64,000 nt of DNA from Parageobacillus sp. KH3-4 (GTDB lineage Bacteria; Bacillota; Bacilli; Bacillales; Anoxybacillaceae), in assembly GCF_022846435.1 (NCBI RefSeq), contig NZ_AP025627.1:3752933-3816932 (forward strand). Direction: 5' to 3'. The position numbers and the translations under genes are program-made. Shown here one piece after another: positions 1-8,954 of the stretch. Numbering within the stretch: the stretch's first letter is position 1; each line of letters begins with the position of its first letter. Below the pieces are notes generated by a model. The model was not told the DNA's origin. It worked only from the letters and a program-made list of their open reading frames with translations, and did no database searches.

Positions 1-139
1 GATATGTGGCGAACAAGGTCGCAAACAACGCGACCTCGGCGCCAAGGAAAATCCAAAATCCTAAAATATTTAAACGGCTTTCTTGCGTCCGATACTCGAG
101 CGGCATCGTTTCATCATAGCGGTGAGCTGCTTCTGCCAT
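1..139 (-). CDS. qoxC: Cytochrome aa3 quinol oxidase subunit III, N-terminal part only
   Basis: Third gene of the qoxABC operon. It encodes the subunit III membrane protein of the terminal quinol oxidase that reduces oxygen with electrons from menaquinol. Only the first 46 codons are present because the gene runs off the left edge. The visible protein starts [17 protein letters not shown] and enters a first membrane helix ([14 protein letters not shown]), typical of the QoxC N-terminus. The ATG at 139 lies 3 bases after the qoxB stop codon, so translation is probably coupled. The reading frame is open across the whole visible part. Identity is certain from sequence and operon position; the rest of the gene cannot be judged. 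Confidence 0.9.
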   Translation of the reverse strand, partial: MAEAAHRYDETMPLEYRTQESRLNILGFWIFLGAEVALFATLFATY

Positions 140-142
140 CCG

Positions 143-2089
143 TTACGCCCCCTTCCGTGCCAAACGTTCCGTGCGCTTGATTTCGTCGACGCTAATGTAA
201 TAGCCGTCATCATCATCAAACGAGCGGAGAATCAGCCCAAGAATAATGAAGATCGCAGCGATAATCGCCAGCGTAAACCATTTAAAGACAAGACCAAATC
301 CCGCGAAGAAAAACGCGATGGAAATCAAGAACGGGCGGCCAGAGTTGCTTGGCATATGAATTGGTTCTAGCTGTTCTTCTTTTACCTCATACCCATTGCC
401 GTTTTTCTTCATAGCCCAATAAGCGTCCAAATCCGTTACTTCCGGCACAACTGGGAAATTGTAATGCACCGGCGGCGAAGCTGTCGCCCACTCTAACGTG
501 CGGCCGTCCCACGGGTCCCCGGTCATGTCGCGCTCTCCGTAACGCGCGCTGTAATAAATGTTATAGCAAAATACGATAAAGCCGATTCCCATTAATGCCG
601 CACCAACCGTCGCGACAACATTGAGCGGCGTCCAGCCAAGCCCAGCAGCGTATGTGTACATGCGTCGCGTCATTCCCATTAACCCTAAGAAATACATCGG
701 GAAGAAGCAAATGTTAAATCCGATCATAAAGAGCCAGAACGCCCATTTTCCTAAACGTTCGTTTAACAGATGGCCGAACATTTTCGGATACCAGTAATGA
801 ATCCCGGCAAAACAAGCAAACACCGTTCCGGCAATTAACACGTAATGGAAATGGGCAATTAAGAAATAACTGTTATGATATTGGTAATCTGCCGCTGCCA
901 TCGCGAGCATGACGCCAGTAACCCCGCCGATGACGAAGTTCGGAATAAACGCCAGCGACCAAAGCATCGCCGTTGTAAAACGAATTTTCCCTTTGCGAAG
1001 CGTAAATAGCCAGTTGAACACTTTAACTCCAGTCGGAATCGCAATCGCCATCGTTGTTATCGAGAAGAACGAGTTCACCGCCGGGCCAGCGCCCATCGTA
1101 AAGAAGTGGTGCACCCAGACGATAAAGCTTAAAAAGGCGATACCAACGATCGAACCGACCATCGCTTTATAACCAAATAGGCGTTTGCGGGCAAATGTAC
1201 TGACAATTTCGGAGAAAATCCCGAAAGACGGCAAAATGACGATATACACTTCCGGATGTCCCCAAATCCAGAACAAGTTCGCCCAAAGCATGGACATGCC
1301 GCCGTTGGCCATCGAGAAAAATTGCGTGTCAAACAACCGGTCAAACGTCATTAACGCCAACGCGACCGTAAACACCGGAAATGCGAAAATAATCAGCACG
1401 CTTGTAATTAAAACCGTCCATGTAAACATCGGCATGCGCATCAGCGTCATGCCCGGCGCCCGCATTTTTAAAATCGTCACCAAAAAGTTTATTCCGGTCA
1501 TCAGCGTTCCAATCCCGGAAATTTGCAAGGCGACCGCGTAATAGTTGTTTCCGACGCCCGGGCTAAATTCATTGCTGGCAAGCGGGAAATACGCCGTCCA
1601 GCCGGCATCCGGGGAACCGCCGATAACAAACGAAATATTAAACAGCAGTGCGCCGAAGAAAAAAAGCCAGAAGCTTAGCGCATTTAAATAAGGAAACGCG
1701 ACATCGCGCGCCCCGATTTGCAGCGGTACGACAATGTTCATTAATCCGATCAGAAACGGCATCGCCATAAATAAAATCATAATCGTACCGTGCGTGGTAA
1801 AAATTTCGTTGTAATGCTGCGCGTCGAGAAATTTCATGTTCGGCACCGTTAGCTGCGCCCGCATCAACAGCGCGTCCACGCCGCCGCGGAACAACATGAG
1901 CACGGCGCAAATAATGTACATGATTCCAATTTTTTTATGGTCTACCGTCGTTAACCATTCGTCCCACAGCCATTTCCATTTTTTAAAATACGTCAACACA
2001 AAAACAATGCCAATAATGGTCAACACAATCGCGACATCCGCCGCGTAAATGAGCGGCTCGCCAGTAACGAAAAATTCGCTCCATTTCAT
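143..2089 (-). CDS. qoxB: Cytochrome aa3 quinol oxidase subunit I
   Basis: Catalytic subunit of the proton-pumping aa3-type quinol oxidase in the cytoplasmic membrane, 648 residues, the usual QoxB length. Metal ligands expected for heme-copper oxidases are visible: His near 100 (FTTHGT), His near 278 (WGHPEVY, with the Tyr of the His-Tyr crosslink), the His-His pair near 327 (VHHFFTMG), and His near 413 and 415 ([10 protein letters not shown]). There are about 14 hydrophobic segments. I chose the ATG at 2089 because AGGAGG sits 8 bases upstream and the protein then starts [10 protein letters not shown] like other QoxB proteins; an in-frame ATG at 2113 overlaps the qoxA stop and lacks such a site. 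Second gene of qoxABC. Confidence 0.97.
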   Translation of the reverse strand: MKWSEFFVTGEPLIYAADVAIVLTIIGIVFVLTYFKKWKWLWDEWLTTVDHKKIGIMYIICAVLMLFRGGVDALLMRAQLTVPNMKFLDAQHYNEIFTTHGTIMILFMAMPFLIGLMNIVVPLQIGARDVAFPYLNALSFWLFFFGALLFNISFVIGGSPDAGWTAYFPLASNEFSPGVGNNYYAVALQISGIGTLMTGINFLVTILKMRAPGMTLMRMPMFTWTVLITSVLIIFAFPVFTVALALMTFDRLFDTQFFSMANGGMSMLWANLFWIWGHPEVYIVILPSFGIFSEIVSTFARKRLFGYKAMVGSIVGIAFLSFIVWVHHFFTMGAGPAVNSFFSITTMAIAIPTGVKVFNWLFTLRKGKIRFTTAMLWSLAFIPNFVIGGVTGVMLAMAAADYQYHNSYFLIAHFHYVLIAGTVFACFAGIHYWYPKMFGHLLNERLGKWAFWLFMIGFNICFFPMYFLGLMGMTRRMYTYAAGLGWTPLNVVATVGAALMGIGFIVFCYNIYYSARYGERDMTGDPWDGRTLEWATASPPVHYNFPVVPEVTDLDAYWAMKKNGNGYEVKEEQLEPIHMPSNSGRPFLISIAFFFAGFGLVFKWFTLAIIAAIFIILGLILRSFDDDDGYYISVDEIKRTERLARKGA

Positions 2090-2112
2090 ATACGGTTCCT
2101 CCTTTCCCGCCA

Positions 2113-3021
2113 TTAATGTTCGTGGTGATCGCTTTCCATGCCCTCATGGCGATTGTTATTTTTTTCATCATTTACATGGTGGCTGTTTTGTTTCGCATGA
2201 TCTACCCATTCCAGATGCGTATTCGAAAACGTCATCCGTCCGACTAACCCAGGTTCTAAAATTTCTGCGTATTTTTCTTTATTTAGCTTTGGCGCCGTTT
2301 GTTGCACTTCTTTAACCCATTTATCGAACTCGTCTTGTTTTTGCGCGACGACTTCAAATTCCATATGGGCAAATTGTTTTCCAGAGAAATTCGCGCTTCG
2401 CCCCATGTAAGAACCCGGATGGTCGGCTTGCAAAATTAATTGCGTTTCCATACCGTCCATCGCATATTTTTGTCCGCCTAACTCCGGCACCCAAAACGAG
2501 TTCATCGGGCCAGCAGATGTCAGTTTAAACTTTACTGGAACATCTTCTGGAATATTGACATAATTCACCGTTTCAATATTTTGCTCTGGGTAGCTGAAAA
2601 TCCATTTCCAGTTTGCCGCCGTCACATGAATCGTCAATGGCTTGACATCATGACGGGGCGGTTTTTCGAGCGCAAATGTCGACTTCACCGTTGGAATCGC
2701 CAATGCAGCGACAATGATAATCGGAATCGCCGTCCATACGATTTCCAACAGCGTATTCCCCTCTTCATCCGGTGGCACATAATCGGCATTTTCCGGTTTT
2801 TCGCGGTAGCGGATGAGCACAACCGCAAACAATGCAAACACGACAACAATAATGAATAACATGAAGCCAATCGACCACATAATTAAATCATACTGTTCTT
2901 TCGCAACAGGTCCTTTCGGATTCAAAACTACTATATTTTCGCTACAACCGCTTAAAAGAAGCAACAATGACAGGGGAAGCCACGAAAACCATTTCCGTCC
3001 CCGCTGCTTTCCATGCTTCAT
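2113..3021 (-). CDS. qoxA: Cytochrome aa3 quinol oxidase subunit II, lipoprotein
   Basis: Subunit II of the aa3 quinol oxidase. The precursor has a lipoprotein signal peptide ending in LLLSGC, so the mature protein is lipid-anchored at that Cys; two further membrane helices follow (around residues 45-70 and 90-115), then an extracytoplasmic cupredoxin-like domain. As expected for a quinol oxidase, I see no CuA Cys-x3-Cys pair. The C-terminal tail is rich in His, Asn and Asp. The ATG at 3021 is preferred, with AGGAGG 10 bases upstream; an in-frame GTG at 3027 is only 4 bases from that site. First gene of qoxABC, with a strong candidate promoter just upstream. Confidence 0.95.
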   Translation of the reverse strand: MKHGKQRGRKWFSWLPLSLLLLLSGCSENIVVLNPKGPVAKEQYDLIMWSIGFMLFIIVVVFALFAVVLIRYREKPENADYVPPDEEGNTLLEIVWTAIPIIIVAALAIPTVKSTFALEKPPRHDVKPLTIHVTAANWKWIFSYPEQNIETVNYVNIPEDVPVKFKLTSAGPMNSFWVPELGGQKYAMDGMETQLILQADHPGSYMGRSANFSGKQFAHMEFEVVAQKQDEFDKWVKEVQQTAPKLNKEKYAEILEPGLVGRMTFSNTHLEWVDHAKQNSHHVNDEKNNNRHEGMESDHHEH

Positions 3022-3040
3022 CAGCACGCTTCCTCCTTTT

Positions 3041-3076
3041 TGACAGCATTATAAGCATTTATTTCTACCATATCAA
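3041..3076 (-). promoter_or_regulatory. Candidate sigma-A promoter of qoxABC
   Basis: On the minus strand TTGATA (3071-3076) is followed after exactly 17 bases by TATAAT (3048-3053), a near-consensus vegetative promoter. Transcription would start near 3041, about 20 bases before the qoxA ATG and just upstream of its AGGAGG. About 55 bases upstream of the -35 box lies the 13-bp palindrome ATTTGTCACAAAT (3129-3141), a possible regulator site. The hexamers and spacing are seen directly; activity is inferred. Confidence 0.6.
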
Positions 3077-3223
3077 AAGTAAAAATAGTTGAAACTAATA
3101 AAAGCAAAAATTCATAAATTCGAAATAGATTTGTCACAAATAGTTCAATATTTTTTCAATAAATATTCATGATTATGACTAAAAAATGAAAATTAGCCAA
3201 TAACAGCTCTTTCAAGAAAAATA

Positions 3224-3249
3224 AGCCTTCCCCATAACTAGGGAAGGCT
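3224..3249 (-). terminator. Terminator of the SpoU-type methyltransferase gene
   Basis: A 9-bp perfect stem (AGCCTTCCC / GGGAAGGCT, loop of 8) overlaps the stop codon of the methyltransferase gene. On the minus strand it is followed by TTATTTTTCTT, so it is a typical intrinsic terminator for that gene. Confidence 0.8.
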
Positions 3250-3961
3250 AAAAAGAACGGCCGAGCCGCGCCTTCATCCGTTCGCGAGTGCGCGGATTCA
3301 ACGTTTGCCACATCCATTTTTCGTATAGCTCCTTTTTCTCTTGAAATGATAAATAGTAGCGCTCGCCTGCCTGCCGGCGCGCCCGTTCGGTTACATCATA
3401 CAGCGCCAGCGCCGCCGCTACCGATATATTAAAACTTTGGACAAACCCGTACATCGGAATCATAAACGTCGCATCGGCGACACGGATCGCCTCTTGCGAC
3501 ACGCCGCTATGCTCGTTGCCAAACAGAAGCGCCGTCGGTTGCGACACATCAATGTCGCAAAGGCGAATCGTTCCTTCGCCGAGATAGCTAGCGTAAACTC
3601 GATAGCCTTTTGCTTGTAAATCTTTAATCGCTGTTACAATATTCGATTGTTGCCGAAGCGTCAGCCATTTATCGGCATACCGCGTCACGAGCGGATTCGG
3701 CTGGAACGGTGCTCTCCCTGCCACTACATATACATCCTGTACGCCAAACGCTTCCGCTGTGCGCAATACGGCCGCTTGGTTATGCGGGTCATCGACCGCT
3801 TCCGTCAACACCGTAACATAGCGAGTCCGCTGTTGGAGTATGTCATACATTCGTTTTAACCGTTCCGGTAAAATCATTTCCCAAATAAGACGCATTTCTT
3901 CCGTTAACAATCCTTCTTTTTGCAGCTGTTCAATGAACGCTTTTGCTTCTCGCTCGTTCAT
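3248..3961 (-). CDS. TrmH/SpoU-family RNA 2'-O-methyltransferase
   Basis: Predicted SAM-dependent 2'-O-ribose methyltransferase of the SPOUT class, 237 residues. Motif 1 is N61-x5-R67 in NQAAVLRTAEAFG, motif 2 is LLFGNEHSGVS near 143-153, and motif 3 is IPMYGFVQSFNISVAAALALY near 166-186; together they form the deep-trefoil-knot SAM site. The short N-terminal helical part and basic C-terminal tail resemble TrmH, which makes Gm18 in tRNA, rather than the L30e-like extension of 23S rRNA enzymes. The exact substrate is inferred. The start is the ATG at 3961 with AAGGTGAT upstream. The gene stands alone with its own terminator. Confidence 0.85.
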   Translation of the reverse strand: MNEREAKAFIEQLQKEGLLTEEMRLIWEMILPERLKRMYDILQQRTRYVTVLTEAVDDPHNQAAVLRTAEAFGVQDVYVVAGRAPFQPNPLVTRYADKWLTLRQQSNIVTAIKDLQAKGYRVYASYLGEGTIRLCDIDVSQPTALLFGNEHSGVSQEAIRVADATFMIPMYGFVQSFNISVAAALALYDVTERARRQAGERYYLSFQEKKELYEKWMWQTLNPRTRERMKARLGRSF

Positions 3962-4104
3962 TGCTATCACCTTCACTTTTCTATATTCCTGCTGTAGCCA
4001 GAACGAATCTCATTGTACAAAATTTCCGCCATGCAGGCAAAAGCAAATAATGTAAAAACATTAAATATTATTTCATTTCTGATATAGTATGTACTATTAT
4101 AATT

Positions 4105-4119
4105 ATGTAAACGCTTTTA
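4105..4119 (+). promoter_or_regulatory. Candidate cre site (CcpA) before the amino acid permease
   Basis: ATGTAAACGCTTTTA matches the catabolite-responsive element consensus WTGNAANCGNWNNCW at all but one defined position (T for C near the right end). It lies 40 bases upstream of the permease start, next to a TATAAT at 4098-4103, where CcpA binding would block transcription. This suggests glucose repression of the permease. Confidence 0.5.
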
Positions 4120-4158
4120 ATACATCATCCATTATTTTCATCAACAGGAGGAATGACG

Positions 4159-5550
4159 ATGCAACCCCCCAAACATCAGCAACAACTACACCGCGGATTA
4201 GAGGAAAGACATATCTCTCTTATGTCTCTTGGCGCGGCGATTGGAGTCGGCTTATTTCTCGGCTCGGCCAATGCCATCAAACTAGCGGGACCAGCGATTT
4301 TGCTGGCATACGCGGTAAGCGGCGCGATTATGTTCTTTATTATGCGCGCGCTCGGGGAAATGGCCGTGGAAAACCCGGTGGCCGGTTCATTCAGCCGCTA
4401 CGCACATGACTATTTAGGACCGCTTGCCGGTTATTTGACCGGTTGGAACTATTGGTTTTTATGGGTCGTTACTTGTATTGCGGAAATTACGGCCGTCGGC
4501 ATTTATATGCAATTTTGGTTTCCGGATACGCCAAGATGGATGTGGGCGTTAGCTGCTTTAATCTTAATGACATTGATTAATTTCCTCGCCGTCAAAGCAT
4601 ACGGGGAATTAGAATTTTGGTTTGCCCTTATTAAAATTGTTACGATTGTATTTATGATTGTCGTCGGCTTTGGCATGATTTTGTTTGGAATCGGCAATGG
4701 CGGAATCCCCACCGGCATCAGCAACCTTTGGGAACATGGCGGCTTTTTCCCGAACGGCATTACCGGTGTATTAATGTCTTTGCAAATGGTGATGTTCGCC
4801 TACTTAGGAATTGAAATGCTTGGCGTTACGGCTGGAGAAGTGAAAAATCCGGAAAAATCGCTAACCAAGGCGGTCAATAGCGTATTTTGGCGCATTTTAA
4901 TTTTCTATGTCGGCGCATTGTTTGTCATCATGTCCATTTACCCTTGGAACGAAATCGGTGAAAAAGGAAGCCCGTTTGTGTTGACGTTTGAAAAAATCGG
5001 CATTCACGCCGCGGCGGGAATCATCAACTTCGTTGTTTTAACGGCCGCTTTGTCTTCATGCAACAGCGGGATTTTCAGCACAAGCCGCATGCTCTTTAAC
5101 TTGGCCGAACAAAAGGAAGCGCCGCCTTCCTTCGCTAAACTGACCAATCGCGGAATTCCAGGCGTCGCCCTTATCGTCACGGCGTTAGCAATGCTAGTCG
5201 GTGTGTATTTAAACTACGTTTCCGAAAAAGTTTTCCAATGGGTAACGAGCGTCGCCACATTTGGCGCAATTTGGACATGGGCGATTATTTTGCTTTCGCA
5301 ATTGCGGTTCCGCAAACGCTTAAGCCCGGAAAAACGGCAACAATTAAAATATAAAATGCCGTTTTATCCTTACAGCTCATACATTGCTCTTGCCTTCCTT
5401 ATCGGAGTGGCGGTTTTAATGGGCTACTTTAAAGATACACGAATCGCGCTTATCATCGGGCCAGCCTGGCTCATCTTGCTCGTTGCCGTCTATTATGTAA
5501 AAGGCATGCACAACCGTCATGCCCACGCTTCTGACAAAAAACAAGTTTAA
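4159..5550 (+). CDS. Amino acid permease of the APC superfamily
   Basis: Proton-coupled amino acid transporter, 463 residues with about 12 membrane helices. The N-terminal motif MSLGAAIGVGLFLGSANAI is the first-helix unwound region that binds the substrate alpha-amino and carboxyl groups in the AAT subfamily (proline, histidine, aromatic and GABA permeases). Substrate cannot be told from sequence. The start is the ATG at 4159, 7 bases after AGGAGG; the ATG two codons earlier is only 1 base from that site. The gene is monocistronic, bounded by the methyltransferase on the other strand and by a strong terminator. A candidate cre site upstream suggests carbon catabolite control. Confidence 0.88.
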   Translation: MQPPKHQQQLHRGLEERHISLMSLGAAIGVGLFLGSANAIKLAGPAILLAYAVSGAIMFFIMRALGEMAVENPVAGSFSRYAHDYLGPLAGYLTGWNYWFLWVVTCIAEITAVGIYMQFWFPDTPRWMWALAALILMTLINFLAVKAYGELEFWFALIKIVTIVFMIVVGFGMILFGIGNGGIPTGISNLWEHGGFFPNGITGVLMSLQMVMFAYLGIEMLGVTAGEVKNPEKSLTKAVNSVFWRILIFYVGALFVIMSIYPWNEIGEKGSPFVLTFEKIGIHAAAGIINFVVLTAALSSCNSGIFSTSRMLFNLAEQKEAPPSFAKLTNRGIPGVALIVTALAMLVGVYLNYVSEKVFQWVTSVATFGAIWTWAIILLSQLRFRKRLSPEKRQQLKYKMPFYPYSSYIALAFLIGVAVLMGYFKDTRIALIIGPAWLILLVAVYYVKGMHNRHAHASDKKQV

Positions 5551-5561
5551 CGAAACAACCG

Positions 5562-5598
5562 CTCCATCCCTTTTATAGGGATGGAGATTTTTATTTTT
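5562..5598 (+). terminator. Terminator of the amino acid permease gene
   Basis: CTCCATCCC (5562-5570) pairs with GGGATGGAG (5578-5586) across a 7-base loop, followed by ATTTTTATTTTTT. Rho-independent terminator 12 bases after the permease stop codon. Confidence 0.88.
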
Positions 5599-5647
5599 TA
5601 CATTCTTCTTCTCGATCTGTTACAGCTTTATTCATCATCCAATTCAT

Positions 5648-5670
5648 ATTGCTCAACATTTCACAAATTA
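5648..5670 (+). promoter_or_regulatory. 23-bp control element upstream of pflB, identical to one upstream of adhE
   Basis: These 23 bases, containing TTGCTCAACATTTCACAA, occur again without a mismatch at 11674-11696 on the minus strand, in the same orientation relative to the downstream gene. The element ends 113 bases before the pflB ATG; the adhE copy ends 115 bases before the adhE ATG. The right arm TTCACAA equals a half-site of the Rex consensus, and TCACA equals a half-site of the Fnr consensus; the left arm is degenerate for both. I infer a shared anaerobic or redox regulator. Repeat and spacing are seen directly; the identity of the binder is open. Confidence 0.65.
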
Positions 5671-5783
5671 TTCAATAATAGATGGATCTAATAATCCAAA
5701 AATGTAGTATTGTATAGACGAAAACTGTTATATATATTTTTATCAATTTGTTATATTTACAGACGATTGGGAGGGGATCTGTT

Positions 5784-8033
5784 ATGAAACAAGCTACTGC
5801 TGTATTAGACCCGTGGCGGAATTTTAAAGGGTCAAAATGGAAAAAAGCGATTGACGTCCGTGATTTTATTTTAAACAATGTAACCGTTTACTATGGGGAT
5901 GAATCATTTCTAGAAGGACCTACAGAAGCAACGAAAAAACTATGGGAACAAGTGATGGAATTGTCGAAACAAGAGCGCGAAAAAGGCGGCGTTCTCGATA
6001 TGGACACATCAATTGTTTCGACCATCACTTCCCACGGACCAGGTTATTTAAACAAAGACTTGGAAAAAATCGTAGGTTTTCAAACAGATAAGCCATTTAA
6101 GCGTGCATTAATGCCGTTCGGCGGCATTCGCATGGCGCAGCAATCATGCGAAGCGTACGGCTACAAAGTAAGCGACGAAGTGAAAAAAATCTTTACGGAA
6201 TACCGAAAAACACACAACCAAGGTGTATTTGACGTTTACACCGACGAGATGAGATTAGCGCGCAAAGCAGGAATTATCACCGGTCTTCCAGATGCGTACG
6301 GACGCGGCCGCATTATTGGCGACTATCGTCGCGTCGCGTTATACGGTGTCGATCGTCTGATCGAAGAAAAACAAAAAGACTTGAAAAACACTGGCGCAAG
6401 AACGATGACGGAAGACATTATCCGCCTTCGCGAAGAAATTTCTGAGCAAATTCGCGCGTTAAATGAGTTAAAACAAATGGCGTTAAGCTATGGATATGAT
6501 ATTTCCAAGCCGGCACGAAACGCACACGAAGCATTCCAATGGCTCTATTTCGCTTATCTTGCCGCTATTAAAGAACAAAACGGCGCAGCGATGAGCTTAG
6601 GGCGCGTTTCCACCTTCTTGGATATTTATATCGAACGCGACTTTGCAGAAGGTACATTAACGGAAAAAGAAGCGCAAGAACTTGTCGACCATTTTGTGAT
6701 GAAATTGCGCCTTGTCAAATTTGCAAGAACGCCGGAATATAACGAACTGTTTAGCGGAGACCCGACATGGGTGACAGAATCGATCGGCGGCATTGCCATT
6801 GATGGTCGTCCGCTAGTAACGAAAAACTCGTTCCGCTTCCTTCATACGTTAGATAACTTAGGACCTGCGCCTGAACCAAACTTAACCGTACTTTGGTCGA
6901 AACAATTGCCGGAAGCGTTCAAAGAATATTGTGCAAAAATGTCGATAAAAACAAGTTCGATTCAATATGAAAACGACGACTTAATGCGCGTTGAATTTGG
7001 CGATGACTACGGAATTGCCTGCTGCGTATCGGCGATGCGAATCGGCAAACAAATGCAATTTTTCGGAGCGCGCGCCAACCTCGCAAAAGCATTGTTATAT
7101 GCGATTAACGGCGGCGTCGATGAAAAATTAAAAATTCAAGTTGGCCCTGAATTTGCGCCAATCACCTCCGAATATTTAGATTATGACGAAGTGATGCATA
7201 AATTCGATCAAGTGCTTGAATGGCTTGCCGAACTTTATATTAACACACTTAATGTCATCCATTACATGCACGACAAATATTGTTATGAACGCATTGAAAT
7301 GGCGCTTCACGATACTCACGTTTTACGCACAATGGCCACTGGTATTGCCGGGTTATCGGTTGTCGTCGATTCGTTAAGTGCGATCAAATACGCAAAAGTC
7401 AAGCCGATCCGCGATGAAAACGGCATTGCCGTTGATTTTGAAATGGAAGGCGACTTCCCGAAATACGGAAATAACGATGATCGCGTCGACCAAATTGCCG
7501 TTGATTTAGTTGAACGTTTTATGACGAAATTGAAAAAACATAAAACGTATCGCGATTCGAGACATACGCTATCGATTTTAACGATTACATCCAACGTCGT
7601 ATACGGGAAAAAAACCGGAAATACACCAGATGGCCGCCGCGCTGGCGAACCGTTTGCCCCAGGAGCAAACCCGTTGCACGGCCGTGACACGAAAGGAGCG
7701 CTCGCTTCGTTAAGCTCTGTCGCGAAATTGCCATATGAACATGCATTAGATGGCATTTCGAATACGTTCTCGATCGTGCCGAAAGCGTTAGGAAAAGAGG
7801 AACCAGACCGTGTTCGCAACCTTGTCGCCATTTTAGACGGATACATGGAAAAAGGCGGGCATCATCTCAACATTAACGTGTTGAATCGCGAAACGTTATT
7901 AGATGCGATGGAACATCCAGAAAAATATCCGCAATTAACGATTCGCGTTTCTGGATATGCCGTCAACTTCATTAAACTAACGCGCGAACAACAAATTGAC
8001 GTCATTAACCGCACGTTCCACGAAACGATGTAA
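5784..8033 (+). CDS. pflB: Pyruvate formate-lyase (formate C-acetyltransferase)
   Basis: Glycyl-radical enzyme that splits pyruvate with CoA into acetyl-CoA and formate under anaerobic conditions; cytoplasmic. Length is 749 residues, close to the family norm of about 750-760. The active-site Cys pair is C413-C414 ([10 protein letters not shown]) and the radical Gly is G724 in RVSGYAV near the C-terminus. The start is the ATG at 5784, 8 bases after GGGAGGGG. The activating enzyme gene pflA follows 58 bases downstream on the same strand, and adhE lies beyond, facing it. Upstream lies the 23-bp element shared with adhE. All catalytic residues are present. Confidence 0.97.
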   Translation: MKQATAVLDPWRNFKGSKWKKAIDVRDFILNNVTVYYGDESFLEGPTEATKKLWEQVMELSKQEREKGGVLDMDTSIVSTITSHGPGYLNKDLEKIVGFQTDKPFKRALMPFGGIRMAQQSCEAYGYKVSDEVKKIFTEYRKTHNQGVFDVYTDEMRLARKAGIITGLPDAYGRGRIIGDYRRVALYGVDRLIEEKQKDLKNTGARTMTEDIIRLREEISEQIRALNELKQMALSYGYDISKPARNAHEAFQWLYFAYLAAIKEQNGAAMSLGRVSTFLDIYIERDFAEGTLTEKEAQELVDHFVMKLRLVKFARTPEYNELFSGDPTWVTESIGGIAIDGRPLVTKNSFRFLHTLDNLGPAPEPNLTVLWSKQLPEAFKEYCAKMSIKTSSIQYENDDLMRVEFGDDYGIACCVSAMRIGKQMQFFGARANLAKALLYAINGGVDEKLKIQVGPEFAPITSEYLDYDEVMHKFDQVLEWLAELYINTLNVIHYMHDKYCYERIEMALHDTHVLRTMATGIAGLSVVVDSLSAIKYAKVKPIRDENGIAVDFEMEGDFPKYGNNDDRVDQIAVDLVERFMTKLKKHKTYRDSRHTLSILTITSNVVYGKKTGNTPDGRRAGEPFAPGANPLHGRDTKGALASLSSVAKLPYEHALDGISNTFSIVPKALGKEEPDRVRNLVAILDGYMEKGGHHLNINVLNRETLLDAMEHPEKYPQLTIRVSGYAVNFIKLTREQQIDVINRTFHETM

Positions 8034-8040
8034 TAATCTC

Positions 8041-8072
8041 CCCCCTCCTTCTTGAGAGGGGGATATTTCTCT
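8041..8072 (+). terminator. Hairpin between pflB and pflA
   Basis: CCCCCTC (8041-8047) pairs with GAGGGGG (8056-8062), followed by the T-rich ATATTTCTCTT. The stem is strong but the T tract is broken, so it may attenuate pflA expression or stabilise the pflB message rather than stop all transcription. Confidence 0.5.
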
Positions 8073-8091
8073 TAGGAAGGAGAACATGCGC

Positions 8092-8841
8092 ATGAAAGGA
8101 TTTATTCACTCCATCGAATCGTGCGGCACCGTCGATGGGCCGGGCCTTCGCTATGTCATCTTTACACAAGGATGTGTATTGCGCTGTCAATATTGCCATA
8201 ACGCCGATACGTGGGAAATTGGGAAAGGAAAAGAAATGACCGTCGAAGAAATTATCGATGACGTGAAAACATACTTGCCGTTTATCAACGCTTCCAACGG
8301 TGGAATTACCGTCAGCGGCGGAGAGCCTTTGTTACAAATCGATTTTTTAATTGAATTATTTAAAGCATGCAAAAAACTGGGCATTCATACCGCGGTCGAT
8401 TCATCGGGAGGATGCTACACGACGGAAGCACCGTTCCAGCAAAAATTAAACGAATTGCTTTCTTATACTGATTTAATTTTGCTTGATTTAAAACATATTG
8501 ATGAGAAAAAACATCGGAAATTGACAGGAAAAACCAATAAACATATTTTACAATTTGCTCGGTTTTTATCCGAAAAAAACGTTCCCGTTTGGATCCGGCA
8601 TGTTCTCGTGCCAACCATTACAGACGACCCAAATGACTTGCGCCGTCTCGCCGCTTTTATTCGTACGTTAAATAATGTGGAAAAAATTGAAATTCTCCCG
8701 TACCATAAATTAGGAGTATACAAATGGAAAGCACTTGGATTAAAATACCCTTTGGAAGGAATCGAGCCTCCTTCGGAAAAAAGCGTGCAAATGGCACAGC
8801 GAATTCTAAACGGAACAGAAGGTACAGTATCTCTTACGTAA
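8092..8841 (+). CDS. pflA: Pyruvate formate-lyase activating enzyme (radical SAM)
   Basis: Radical SAM enzyme that abstracts a hydrogen from the glycine of PflB to make the catalytic glycyl radical. The 4Fe-4S motif C-x3-C-x2-C is visible in QGCVLRCQYCHN, followed by the SAM-binding GGE motif in VSGGEPLL. It has 249 residues, the standard length. The N-terminus MKGFIHSIESCGTVDGPG is typical. I prefer the ATG at 8092, which is 9 bases after AAGGAG, over the ATG at 8086, which is only 3 bases away. It follows pflB in the same transcription unit and ends before a bidirectional terminator shared with adhE. Confidence 0.95.
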   Translation: MKGFIHSIESCGTVDGPGLRYVIFTQGCVLRCQYCHNADTWEIGKGKEMTVEEIIDDVKTYLPFINASNGGITVSGGEPLLQIDFLIELFKACKKLGIHTAVDSSGGCYTTEAPFQQKLNELLSYTDLILLDLKHIDEKKHRKLTGKTNKHILQFARFLSEKNVPVWIRHVLVPTITDDPNDLRRLAAFIRTLNNVEKIEILPYHKLGVYKWKALGLKYPLEGIEPPSEKSVQMAQRILNGTEGTVSLT

Positions 8842-8889
8842 TCAATGACCATCTCCTCCTTCCTCTCATGAAAGCTTTTTGCACATGGA

Positions 8890-8942
8890 AAAAGGATGGC
8901 TCGCTGTGCTCGTGAGCGGTAGATGAGCCATCCTCTTTTCTA
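8890..8942. terminator. Bidirectional terminator between pflA and adhE
   Basis: GGATGGCTC (8894-8902) pairs with GAGCCATCC (8925-8933), with a second short inner stem in the loop. TCTTTTCT follows on the plus strand and a run of five T on the minus strand, so it can serve both converging genes. Confidence 0.8.
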
Positions 8943-8954
8943 TAGGGGAGGGTT

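Noticed and set aside
5672..5878. 68-codon minus-strand frame over the pflB promoter
   Set aside because: Covers regulatory DNA and the start of pflB; no homology-like features or ribosome binding site.
7316..7846. 176-codon open frame on the minus strand inside pflB
   Set aside because: Antisense to a fully conserved pyruvate formate-lyase region; composition reflects codon bias of pflB and no ribosome binding site is present.
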